The position numbers were made by a program, and so were the translations under genes. From positions 1-12,493 of the forward strand of contig URKM01000054.1 of NCBI GenBank assembly GCA_900548365.1: 12,493 bases of DNA, given 5' to 3'. Numbering within the stretch: position 1 is the first letter of the stretch; each line of letters starts with the position of its first letter. Shown here piece after piece: positions 6,185 to 12,493 of this stretch. This stretch comes from an uncultured Collinsella sp. Lineage in GTDB: Bacteria; Actinomycetota; Coriobacteriia; Coriobacteriales; Coriobacteriaceae. The notes beneath the pieces were generated by a model. The model was not told where the DNA came from. It saw only the letters and a list, made by a program, of their open reading frames with translations, and ran no database searches.

Positions 6185-7102
6185 ATGGCATTTGACCGTA
6201 ACCGCCGGGGTTCCGACCGCGCCGGCGACCGCGAGAACCGCAAGAACGAGCGCGCTCGGGCGAGCGAGCGCCACACGCAGCGCATGGAGGAGGTCCACGC
6301 GAAGGAGATCGCGCGCTGCGCCGATGCGACCAAGGTCTTCGACGGGTCTCCCAAGACGCAGGTCGAGGGATGCGTCCCCGTCGTCACCGTGGTCGATCAG
6401 GACGCGGTGGGCGCGATCCTGGAGAACGGTCGCGGCCGCGCGCAGTTCTGCGACATGGCGGTACTCGATTTCGCCTCCTTCACCACGCCGGGCGGCGGCT
6501 ACGTCCGCGGGACGATGGCCCAGGAGGAGTCCCTGTGCTCCGAGTCCTTCCTCTACAACGTGCTCAAGCGCCAGGGTGATTGGTACGGGGAGAACCGCCG
6601 CCGCCATATCAACTGCAACCTCTATAAGAACCGGGGCATGGTGGTTCCGGCGGTGCGCTTCACGCGCGATAAGATCCATGCCTATGCAGACGTGCTGGTC
6701 GTGGCGGCGCCCAACGCGCGGCGCGCCCGCGAGGAGTACGGCGTGAAGGACGACGCCCTCCAGACCGCCATGCGCGACCGCATCCGCTTCGCGATGGCCC
6801 TGGCGGATTCGACGGGTCGCGAGAAGCTCGTTTTGGGCGCGTTCGGTTGCGGTGTCTTCGGCTGGGACGCCGTCGAGGTCGCGGAGATGCTTCGCGCCGA
6901 GCTCGCGAGCGGCGTCCATGCCGCGAAGGAGGTCTTCCTGGCGGTGCCGCGCCGCCGCTTCGACGAGAACCTCGCGAAGTTCTCGCATGCGTTCGCCCAG
7001 TTCCCCCAGAAGAACGACGCGGCGTACGCGCCCGCGCCCGTCGAGGAGAAGAAGGCGCCGCGCGAGGAAGAGGACGATGACGATTGGCGTCGCTACCTGT
7101 AG
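6185..7102 (+). CDS. Microbial-type poly(ADP-ribose) glycohydrolase-like protein (TIGR02452 family)
   Basis: The 305-residue product belongs to the macrodomain-like family that includes bacterial poly(ADP-ribose) glycohydrolases, which remove ADP-ribose chains from proteins. The defining catalytic signature GGG-X6-8-QEE is intact: GGG at 103-105, seven residues, QEE at 113-115, inside FTTPGGGYVRGTMAQEESLC. A later LGAFGCGVFGWD segment matches the second phosphate/ribose-binding loop of macrodomains. The first ~45 residues are strongly charged (Arg/Asp/Glu-rich), and the tail ends in a run of Glu/Asp (EEEDDDD) then WRRYL; both flanks look disordered. The start ATG 6185 is chosen because AGGAGGAG ends 8 bases upstream; an upstream TTG in frame (6122) has no such site. 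It stands alone, with its own terminator, divergent from birA. No ADP-ribosyltransferase is encoded in the window, so its substrate is unknown. Family sure, in vivo role not. Confidence 0.88.
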   Translation: MAFDRNRRGSDRAGDRENRKNERARASERHTQRMEEVHAKEIARCADATKVFDGSPKTQVEGCVPVVTVVDQDAVGAILENGRGRAQFCDMAVLDFASFTTPGGGYVRGTMAQEESLCSESFLYNVLKRQGDWYGENRRRHINCNLYKNRGMVVPAVRFTRDKIHAYADVLVVAAPNARRAREEYGVKDDALQTAMRDRIRFAMALADSTGREKLVLGAFGCGVFGWDAVEVAEMLRAELASGVHAAKEVFLAVPRRRFDENLAKFSHAFAQFPQKNDAAYAPAPVEEKKAPREEEDDDDWRRYL

Positions 7103-7145
7103 CGCGAATCGCTCGCTGCCTGCGGCTTCGGTTTTGACGACGGAG

Positions 7146-7172
7146 AAGAGCACCTTGCGGGGTGCTCTTTTT
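7146..7172 (+). terminator. Rho-independent terminator of the PARG-like gene
   Basis: AAGAGCACC (7146-7154) pairs with GGTGCTCTT (7161-7169) around TTGCGG; the outer AA-TT pairs run into TTTTT (7168-7172). This textbook intrinsic terminator lies 43 bases after the stop. Confidence 0.9.
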
Positions 7173-7216
7173 CTAGAGAGGGGGAGCGCGGGCGCTCGTG
7201 CGGCGCCGCATGCGCG

Positions 7217-7222
7217 TACTAT
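7217..7222 (+). promoter_or_regulatory. Putative -10 element of the ATP-grasp gene
   Basis: TACTAT (5/6 to TATAAT if the third base is ignored) lies 64 bases before the ATG at 7287, downstream of the previous terminator. No clear -35 is visible. Confidence 0.35.
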
Positions 7223-7286
7223 GATGCGCAGATGAAAGCGGTGGGGCCGCTTCGATGCGCGCCTCAGGTTCGAAACGGGGGCTGGA

Positions 7287-8300
7287 ATGAGCCGGTTGAG
7301 TTACATCATTCGCTGCATCGCCCATATGGACTACGGCGCGCTGTTCGATACGGTGGGCGAGGTCCATAAGCGGAGCGGGAAGAATCGCGTGGGGCTGTTC
7401 TTCGATATCGTGAAGTGCGGCTTCGAATACGGTGCCGGTTACAAGGATTACCTGCTGCTCGAGTTCGAGACGATGACGCCCGCCCAGCGCGCCACCTTCG
7501 TGACCCGCGGCGTGAACAACACGATCGTGAGCATGCTCAACGACCCCGCGTACTACCATATCTTCGATAACAAGAACGAGTTCTACACCACCTTCGCGAA
7601 GTACCTGCACCGCGCGTGGCTCGATTTCGGCGCCGCGAGCAAAGAGGATGCCTGCGCGTTCCTGGAGGGTCGCGAGCAGATCATCGCGAAGCCGCGCGAC
7701 GCGTCGCGCGGCGTGGGCGTGGAGAAGCTCGCCCGCGCCGACTTCGCGTCGACCGAGGACATGTACGGCTACCTCAAGCGCGCCGACGCCGACCTCATCG
7801 AGGACGTGGTGGTGCAGCATCCCGATATGGCGCGCATCAACCCGGGCTCGGTGAACACCATCCGCGTCTATACCGTGCTCTCCGACGGCGAGGCTAACGC
7901 CGTGTACGCGTGCATCCGCATGGGCAACAGCGACCGCCCCGTGGACAACATCAACGCCGGCGGCATGTATTCGCCCATCGATATGGAGACGGGCAAGATC
8001 GCCGGCCCCGCGTGCGACAAGCAGTTCCGCGTGTACGAGGCCCATCCGCGAACGGGCACGGTGCTCACCGGCTACCAGATTCCGTTGTGGGACGAGGCGA
8101 TCGCGATGTGCTGCGAGGCGGCGCACGTGGTACCGCAGATGGGCTACCTGGGCTGGGACGTGGCCATCACCGAGGACGGCCCGCTGTTCATCGAGGCGAA
8201 CAACATGCCCGGCCACGATGCGTTCCCGCAGATGCCCTCGCAGGCTCCCGATAAGATCGGCTTCCTGCCGGTGCTCAAGAAGTACGTCAAGGGGCTTTAG
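7287..8300 (+). CDS. Sugar-transfer-associated ATP-grasp enzyme
   Basis: The 337-residue protein matches the ATP-grasp family often found beside hexapeptide and glycosyl transferases in surface-polysaccharide loci. It would use ATP to form an amide/ester-type bond through an acyl phosphate; the substrate is unknown. Visible landmarks are a helical N-terminal part with LFDTVGEVHKRSGKN (19-33), FDNKNEFYTTF (93-103), the nucleotide-binding Lys135 and Gly-rich loop in AKPRDASRGVGVEKL, the NPGSVNTIRVYT segment (185-196), and GWDVAITEDGPLFIEANN (289-306) with the metal-binding Glu303 and Asn305. No signal peptide or membrane helix. The ribosome binding site is weak (GGGGGCTGGA). Unlike most family members it stands alone here: no transferase or capsule gene is adjacent. 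A large hairpin follows. Family confident; reaction not known. Confidence 0.85.
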   Translation: MSRLSYIIRCIAHMDYGALFDTVGEVHKRSGKNRVGLFFDIVKCGFEYGAGYKDYLLLEFETMTPAQRATFVTRGVNNTIVSMLNDPAYYHIFDNKNEFYTTFAKYLHRAWLDFGAASKEDACAFLEGREQIIAKPRDASRGVGVEKLARADFASTEDMYGYLKRADADLIEDVVVQHPDMARINPGSVNTIRVYTVLSDGEANAVYACIRMGNSDRPVDNINAGGMYSPIDMETGKIAGPACDKQFRVYEAHPRTGTVLTGYQIPLWDEAIAMCCEAAHVVPQMGYLGWDVAITEDGPLFIEANNMPGHDAFPQMPSQAPDKIGFLPVLKKYVKGL

Positions 8301-8337
8301 CAAAACGGGAAACAGGCCCTCGTCCCGGGTCCTGCAC

Positions 8338-8380
8338 CGAGCGCGCCGCCATCCGAGTCGATCGGGTGGCGGCGCGCTCG
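8338..8380 (+). terminator. 19-bp hairpin after the ATP-grasp gene
   Basis: Bases 8338-8356 pair with 8362-8380 around a 5-base loop (gtcga); the only imperfection is one T-G wobble (8352/8366). The tail (cgtctcgcttctt) is only moderately T-rich. It stands between two convergent genes and may stop transcription from the + side, perhaps both ways. Confidence 0.65.
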
Positions 8381-8415
8381 CGTCTCGCTTCTTACACGGG
8401 GTGTCTCGGCCGCGG

Positions 8416-8439
8416 GCGGACGGAACCACCGCCGTCCGC
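8416..8439 (-). terminator. Short hairpin after yaaA
   Basis: GCGGACGG (8416-8423) pairs with CCGTCCGC (8432-8439), loop of 8 bases, 9 bases past the yaaA stop on the - strand. There is no T-run, so it is only a weak terminator candidate; the large hairpin at 8338-8380 lies beyond it. Confidence 0.35.
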
Positions 8440-8447
8440 GCGTACCG

Positions 8448-9257
8448 CTACCGCTTCATGAAGACGAGGGTTTGACGAACCCCGTCCTCGTTCGACAGCT
8501 CGGGCTCGAAGCGGAAGCCGACGTCGAAGCCCTTGAGGTCTTCGAGGGAGCCGGCCTGCGTTTCCGCCATCCAGCGAACCATGGAGCCGCGGGCCGTCTT
8601 GCTCTCGGTCGATTTCTGTGCCGGCTTGCCGTTGCGCAGACTGCTGGAGAAAATACAGGTGGCGACGGGTGTATCGGGGTCGAGGCGCGGCAGCACCGCT
8701 TTCGAGTACTCCGCGCTCGCCAGGTTCACGACCTCGATCCCACCGCCGGCGCAGATTTGCCGAGCGAGTGCATCACCCCAGAAGGCGTAGAGGCTGCGGG
8801 CGCCGTCGACTGAGAGCTTGGCGCCCATCTCCAGGCGGTAGGGCTGTACGGCGTCGAAGGGGCGAACGCATCCGTAGAGCGCCGATAGGATCCAAAGATG
8901 GTCTTGGAGCCAGAAGAGCGCGTCTTCGCCCAGGACCTCGGGCGCCATACTTCGATATTGCAGGCCGATATAGGAGAAGAGGGCGGCTCCGGTGCGGCGG
9001 GCGAGCTCCGGCGTATCCAGGTCGCCCGCATCCGCCACGTGCCGGAACGCGCGCAGCCTCTGCACGTTCTCATCGAGCAAGGCGTCGCTGACCGTCCAAA
9101 GGTCCTGGAGGGCGCGCGGCCCCTGCTTTTCCAGCAGACGGCGCAGCGCGTCCAGGATTCGCTCGGTATGCCGGGGGAACGGGGGGATGCCCGTTGCCGC
9201 GAATGAGCTGCGGGCGGTATCCATTTGCTTGGCGGGCGAGATGATGGCTTGGATCAC
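8448..9257 (-). CDS. yaaA: YaaA family peroxide stress protein
   Basis: YaaA proteins bind DNA and limit intracellular free iron and oxidative damage under peroxide stress in E. coli. The 269-residue product has the family marks: IISPAKQM at the N-terminus, WILSALYGCVRPFDAVQPYRLEMG in the middle (LSxLYGxxRPxD-type block), LYAFWGDAL, VNLASAEYSKAV and KTARGSMVRWM. Length is close to the usual ~258. The start is taken as GTG at 9257: GGAGG lies 5 bases upstream and translation gives MIQAIISPAK, the normal family start. A GTG 12 bases further upstream (9269) has no ribosome binding site. It stands between the ATP-grasp gene (convergent) and the aminopeptidase gene (same strand, 129 bases away, with a hairpin between). 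In a presumed anaerobe it would serve against transient oxygen exposure; that is inference. Confidence 0.92.
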   Translation of the reverse strand: MIQAIISPAKQMDTARSSFAATGIPPFPRHTERILDALRRLLEKQGPRALQDLWTVSDALLDENVQRLRAFRHVADAGDLDTPELARRTGAALFSYIGLQYRSMAPEVLGEDALFWLQDHLWILSALYGCVRPFDAVQPYRLEMGAKLSVDGARSLYAFWGDALARQICAGGGIEVVNLASAEYSKAVLPRLDPDTPVATCIFSSSLRNGKPAQKSTESKTARGSMVRWMAETQAGSLEDLKGFDVGFRFEPELSNEDGVRQTLVFMKR

Positions 9258-9262
9258 GGGTG

Positions 9263-9267
9263 CCTCC
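9263..9267 (-). promoter_or_regulatory. Ribosome binding site that selects the yaaA start
   Basis: GGAGG on the - strand with a 5-base spacer to GTG 9257. Using the upstream GTG (9269) would place this sequence inside the coding region, overlapping that start codon. Confidence 0.6.
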
Positions 9268-9311
9268 ACGATTCGGGGCGGATGGGGTCGCGCTGCGGGC
9301 GGGAAGGCGAA

Positions 9312-9349
9312 ACGCCGGCGTCCGCGTTGGGATGGGCGGACGCCGGCGT
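9312..9349 (-). terminator. Hairpin terminator of the aminopeptidase gene
   Basis: A perfect 14-bp stem, ACGCCGGCGTCCGC (9312-9325) with GCGGACGCCGGCGT (9336-9349), and a 10-base loop. It lies 37 bases past the aminopeptidase stop. On the - strand the tail is TTCGCCTT, poor in T, so termination may be incomplete and allow some read-through into yaaA. Confidence 0.6.
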
Positions 9350-9386
9350 CGGCTTCGGGTGCGTGCGCGGACGCTGGGAGAGGAGG

Positions 9387-10778
9387 CTACGGACGGCTGA
9401 TGAACGCCTTGTAGCCCTTGTAGGCCTCGTAGATATCGGCCTTGTTGGTGGCCTCCCACAGCGCGTGCATGGAGATGACGGCCACGCCGGAGTCGATGAC
9501 GTCCATGCCGTACTCGGCGAGGATGTAGGCGATCGTGCCGCCGCCGCCCGCACCGATACGGCCGAGCTCGCAGGTCTGGTAATCCACGCCGGCCTCGTCC
9601 ATGATGTCGCGGATCAGCGCGAAGTACTCGGCGTCGGCGTCGTTGGAACCGCCCTTGCCGCGCGAGCCCGTGTACTTGTTGAAGCACAGGCCGTGGCCCA
9701 TGATGGCGGCGTTCTTCTTCTCGAAACGGTCGGCGTAGAGGTGATCGAAGCCGGCCGACACGTCGGAGCTGAGCATGCGGGAGTTGGCGAGCGCGCGGCG
9801 GAGCGCCAGCGGGGAGTCCTCGCCGGCGAGCGCCATGATCTCGGCCACGGTGTTCTCGAAGAAGCGGCTGGTCATGCCGGAGGCGCCCACGGAGCCGATC
9901 TCCTCCTTGTCGACGAGCAGGGTGACGCTCGTGGTCTCGACCTGCTCGACGTCGAGCTGGGCCATGAGCGAGGTGTAGGCGCAGACGCGGTCGTCCTGGC
10001 CGTGGCCCAAGATCATGGAGCGGTCGAGGCCCATGTCGCGGGCGGGGCCGGCGGGTACGACCTCGATCTCGGCGGAGAGGAAGTCCTCCTCCTCGACGTC
10101 GTACTTCTCCTTGATGAGGTCGAGGAACATCTGTTTGACGGGCTCCTTGACCTCCTCGTCGCCCTCGATGACGACGGGGCGCCCGGCCACGATCACGTCG
10201 AGGTTCTCATGGTCGACGGCCTTGCCGGCGGGCTTCTCCATCTGCTCGCTCGCGAGGTGGATGAGCAGGTCGGAGATGCAGAAGACCGGATCGGCCGGGT
10301 CCTCGCCCACGGCGATGTCCACGCAGGTGCCGTCCTTCTTGCAGATGACGCCGTGGAGCGCCAGCGGGGTGGCGACCCAGTGGTAGGCCTTCACGCCGCC
10401 GTAGTAGTGCGTGTCGAGGTAGGCCATGTCGCCCGCCTCGTACAGCGGGTTCTGCTTGAGGTCCAGGCGCGGGGAGTCGATGTGGGCGCCCAGGATGTTC
10501 ATGCCCTGCTCGATGGGGCGGGTGCCGAGGTTGACGAGCATGAGGGTCTTGTTGTGGCTGGCGGCGTAGACCTTGTCGCCGGCCTTGAGCGTGCGGCCCT
10601 CGGCGATCGCCGTCTCGAGGCTCACATAGCCGGCGGCCTTTGCGAGCTTGATGCTGGAGGTCACGCATTCGCGCTCGGTCTTGTTGTCGCTGATGTAGCG
10701 GCGATAGCTCTCGCACAGCTCGTCGAGCTCGGCCAGGGCCTCGTCGTCGTATTTCTTCCATGCGTTGGGTCGCTCCAT
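9387..10778 (-). CDS. M18 family zinc aminopeptidase
   Basis: This cytoplasmic exopeptidase of the aspartyl-aminopeptidase/aminopeptidase I family removes N-terminal residues from peptides and forms large tetrahedral dodecamers. The 463-residue product carries the two-zinc site in order: His99 in GAHIDSPRL, Asp262/Asp263 in GHGQDDRV, Glu292/Glu293 in VDKEEIGS (catalytic base and metal ligand), Asp339 in SSDVSAGFDH and His438 in ISMHALWE. The Gly-rich GRIGAGGGGT loop is also present. The length and the VDKEEIGS form fit the bacterial aminopeptidase-1 branch (~460 aa) rather than the shorter ApeB branch; this subdivision is from memory. The start ATG 10778 has AAAGGA about 9 bases upstream; the same frame runs open much further upstream, but that part is antisense to polA and not coding. 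Divergent from polA. Confidence 0.95.
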   Translation of the reverse strand: MERPNAWKKYDDEALAELDELCESYRRYISDNKTERECVTSSIKLAKAAGYVSLETAIAEGRTLKAGDKVYAASHNKTLMLVNLGTRPIEQGMNILGAHIDSPRLDLKQNPLYEAGDMAYLDTHYYGGVKAYHWVATPLALHGVICKKDGTCVDIAVGEDPADPVFCISDLLIHLASEQMEKPAGKAVDHENLDVIVAGRPVVIEGDEEVKEPVKQMFLDLIKEKYDVEEEDFLSAEIEVVPAGPARDMGLDRSMILGHGQDDRVCAYTSLMAQLDVEQVETTSVTLLVDKEEIGSVGASGMTSRFFENTVAEIMALAGEDSPLALRRALANSRMLSSDVSAGFDHLYADRFEKKNAAIMGHGLCFNKYTGSRGKGGSNDADAEYFALIRDIMDEAGVDYQTCELGRIGAGGGGTIAYILAEYGMDVIDSGVAVISMHALWEATNKADIYEAYKGYKAFISRP

Positions 10779-10818
10779 GGGACGCGTCCTTTCTACGTGG
10801 TTATCGGTTGACGTCGCC

Positions 10819-10824
10819 ATGGTA
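10819..10824 (-). promoter_or_regulatory. Putative extended -10 of the aminopeptidase gene
   Basis: On the - strand TGATACCAT gives an extended -10 (TGN + TACCAT), 40 bases before the start codon. It falls in the divergent region shared with polA (10779-10991). Confidence 0.4.
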
Positions 10825-10951
10825 TCACGTGGGCGTGTGCGCGATGTGCGCGCCCGCCGTCGGCGAATCGGTGTTTTTTCCAGCAGATTGGCGGAGATTT
10901 GGATTGCGGGTCGGGGATGGTTTGTGGGTGCCGCCGGTCTGCGCGGTGCCG

Positions 10952-10957
10952 TAGACT
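10952..10957 (+). promoter_or_regulatory. Putative -10 element of polA
   Basis: TAGACT lies 34 bases before the GTG start of polA. It matches TATAAT at the first, second, fourth and sixth bases. No clear -35. Confidence 0.3.
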
Positions 10958-10991
10958 GTAGGGGAGCCATAAGAGAGAAACGGAGCTTCCC

Positions 10992-12493
10992 GTGACCGAT
11001 ACCGCATCCGCCGCCGGCGTCCGCCGCGTCATCGCCGTCATCGACGGCAACTCGCTGATGCACCGCGCCTTCCACGCCGTGCCTCCCACCATGAACGCGC
11101 CGGACGGGCGCCCCACCAACGCCGTCTTCGGTTTCCTGAACATGTTCCTCAAGATGGTCGACGCCTTCCATCCCGACGGCGTGGTCTGCGCCTTCGACCG
11201 CGGCCGTCCCGCCGTGCGCATGGAGATGCTGCCCCAGTACAAGGCGCAGCGCCCGCCCATGGACGACGGCTTGCGCCAGCAGTTCCCCATGATCAAGGAG
11301 CTGCTGCAGGCCATCGAGGTGCCCATCGTCGAGGCCGAGGGCTGGGAGGGCGACGACATCCTGGGCACGCTCGCCCGCGCGGGCGAGGCGGCCGGGTGCG
11401 ACATGCTGCTCATCACGGGCGACCGCGATATGTACCAGCTGGTGACCGACCACGTCAACGTCGTATCGACGCGCAAGGGCCTGTCGGATATCGCCATCAT
11501 GACGCCCGAGAGCGTGGACGACCTGTACCACGGCATCACGCCGGAGCTCGTGCCGGATTTCTACGGCCTCAAGGGCGATAGCTCGGACAACATCCCGGGC
11601 GTGCCCGGCATCGGCCCCAAGAAGGCCAGCGCCCTCATCGCGCAGTACGGCAGCCTGGACGAGGTGATCGCCCATGCCGACGAGGTCAAGGGCAAGATGG
11701 GCGAGAACCTGCGCGCCCATATCGACGACGCGCTGCTGTCCCGCGAGGTGGCGCGCATCCGCACCGACGCCCCCGTCGAGGTCGATTTCGCCGGTACCGT
11801 CTTTCCCGCCTACGATGCCGCGCAGGTGAGCGCCGGCTTGGGCGAGCTGGGCATCACCGCGATGCAGGGTCGCTTCCTGGCGCTGCTGGGCGAGGGCGCC
11901 GCCGCCGACCTGCCGGCGTCTTCGTTCGAGCTTGCCCGGCCCGTCGCGCGCGCGGTCGCGGAGACGGGCGAGGGCGTCGAGGAGGCCCTCGCCGTGGTGT
12001 TCGGCGCCATCGAGGCGGGGGAGTGGGTGGCCGTCGCGCTCGACGACGACAGCTCCGCGGGCACGCTGTTCGGCACGACCTGGACCCTGTGGGTCTCGAC
12101 GTCCAGGGGGCTGGTCTCCTTCGAGGAGGTCTACCAGGAGGGCTACGCGACCGCGCCGCTCGCCGCCCGAACCTCGTCGAGCCTGGGCGTCGAGCCCGAG
12201 GCGGGCCTGGTGCGCGGCGTGCTGCTGTGCCTGTTCCAGTGCGCATCGGTAGCGTCGACGGATATCAAGGCGCTCATCCACGCGGTGTCGCCCGTGGACT
12301 CGTCGCATCGCGCGTTCCTCGACCCGCTGATGGTGGATCCGGAGCGGACCTTCGACGTCGTGGTCGCGGCGTATCTGCTCGATTCCATCCGCTCCGATTT
12401 CGACGACCGCTATCTCGCCGAGACGTACCTGCATACGGGGCTGCCCGCCGTCCGCGGCGAGAAGGACGCGCCGGCGGACGCCCCCGCCCCCGG
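10992..12493 (+). CDS. polA: DNA polymerase I, N-terminal part (3' end beyond window)
   Basis: It joins replication and repair by removing RNA primers and filling gaps. The visible 500 residues start at GTG 10992, with GGAG 6 bases upstream. Residues ~12-300 are the 5' nuclease: VIDGNSLMHRAFHA (Asp18), FDRGRPAVRMEMLPQYKAQRP, the acidic EAEGWEGDDILGT and LLITGDRDMYQLV clusters, and the helix-hairpin-helix FYGLKGDSSDNIPGVPGIGPKKA. Metal-binding acids look complete. The following region (about 330-480) sits where the 3'-5' exonuclease lies, but the DTE-type motif is not seen (ALDDDSSAG instead) and the K-Y-D motif is altered (DIKALIHAV). It is read as a non-proofreading domain, as in Taq and Bacillus polymerases. 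FDVVVAAYLLDS matches the conserved stretch before the second acidic motif. The polymerase domain lies past the window. The frame is open to the end with no stop. Confidence 0.96.
   Translation, partial: MTDTASAAGVRRVIAVIDGNSLMHRAFHAVPPTMNAPDGRPTNAVFGFLNMFLKMVDAFHPDGVVCAFDRGRPAVRMEMLPQYKAQRPPMDDGLRQQFPMIKELLQAIEVPIVEAEGWEGDDILGTLARAGEAAGCDMLLITGDRDMYQLVTDHVNVVSTRKGLSDIAIMTPESVDDLYHGITPELVPDFYGLKGDSSDNIPGVPGIGPKKASALIAQYGSLDEVIAHADEVKGKMGENLRAHIDDALLSREVARIRTDAPVEVDFAGTVFPAYDAAQVSAGLGELGITAMQGRFLALLGEGAAADLPASSFELARPVARAVAETGEGVEEALAVVFGAIEAGEWVAVALDDDSSAGTLFGTTWTLWVSTSRGLVSFEEVYQEGYATAPLAARTSSSLGVEPEAGLVRGVLLCLFQCASVASTDIKALIHAVSPVDSSHRAFLDPLMVDPERTFDVVVAAYLLDSIRSDFDDRYLAETYLHTGLPAVRGEKDAPADAPAP

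Noticed and set aside
10855..10880. CGCCG/CGGCG hairpin followed by TTTTTT in the polA-aminopeptidase intergenic region
   Set aside because: The stem is only ~5 bp and lies between divergent genes with nothing to terminate; more likely an AT-rich promoter-proximal patch.
10779..12434. N-terminal extension of the aminopeptidase frame, antisense to polA (would give a 1015-residue protein)
   Set aside because: The M18 protein has its normal length and a ribosome binding site from ATG 10778. The extension is a His/Arg/Gly-rich shadow of polA.

Overview
The window is a gene-dense, GC-rich stretch, about two-thirds G+C by eye with strong G/C third-position bias. It looks like the chromosome of a fermentative anaerobic actinobacterium of the Coriobacteriia (Collinsella/Olsenella-like). 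That placement is an inference from base composition, protein style and the mix of a sodium-pump decarboxylase with an ATP-dependent PEP carboxykinase. It was not checked against a database. Nine complete protein genes plus two genes cut by the window edges account for almost all of the sequence. No tRNA, rRNA, CRISPR array, insertion sequence or phage gene was seen.

Region 1 (1-3193, + strand) is the 3' part of an operon for a biotin-dependent, sodium-translocating oxaloacetate-type decarboxylase built from separate subunits. It encodes a biotin carrier (5' end missing), the membrane beta subunit, a very small single-helix gamma-like subunit that is easy to miss (46 aa, 1488-1628), and a stand-alone carboxyltransferase subunit. 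A hairpin with a T-run sits between the carrier and the beta subunit, and a strong hairpin closes the operon. Region 2 (3333-5988, - strand) holds ATP-dependent PEP carboxykinase (pckA) and, upstream of it, a short biotin-protein ligase (birA) without a DNA-binding domain. The set fits together: birA biotinylates the carrier, and pckA makes or uses oxaloacetate, the likely substrate of the sodium pump.

Region 3 (5989-8380, + strand) carries two single genes. One is a microbial-type poly(ADP-ribose) glycohydrolase-like protein with an intact GGG-X7-QEE signature. The other is a lone sugar-transfer-associated ATP-grasp enzyme. Region 4 (8448-10778, - strand) carries yaaA (peroxide stress/iron) and an M18 zinc aminopeptidase. 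Region 5 (10992-end, + strand) is the N-terminal part of DNA polymerase I, with an intact-looking 5' nuclease and an apparently degenerate proofreading domain.

The window is mostly core metabolism. The points most worth a second look are the split decarboxylase with its internal hairpin and minimal gamma subunit, the PARG-like gene, an inverted repeat in front of pckA, and a repeated TAC-N-ATG hexamer context at -10-like positions before four genes.
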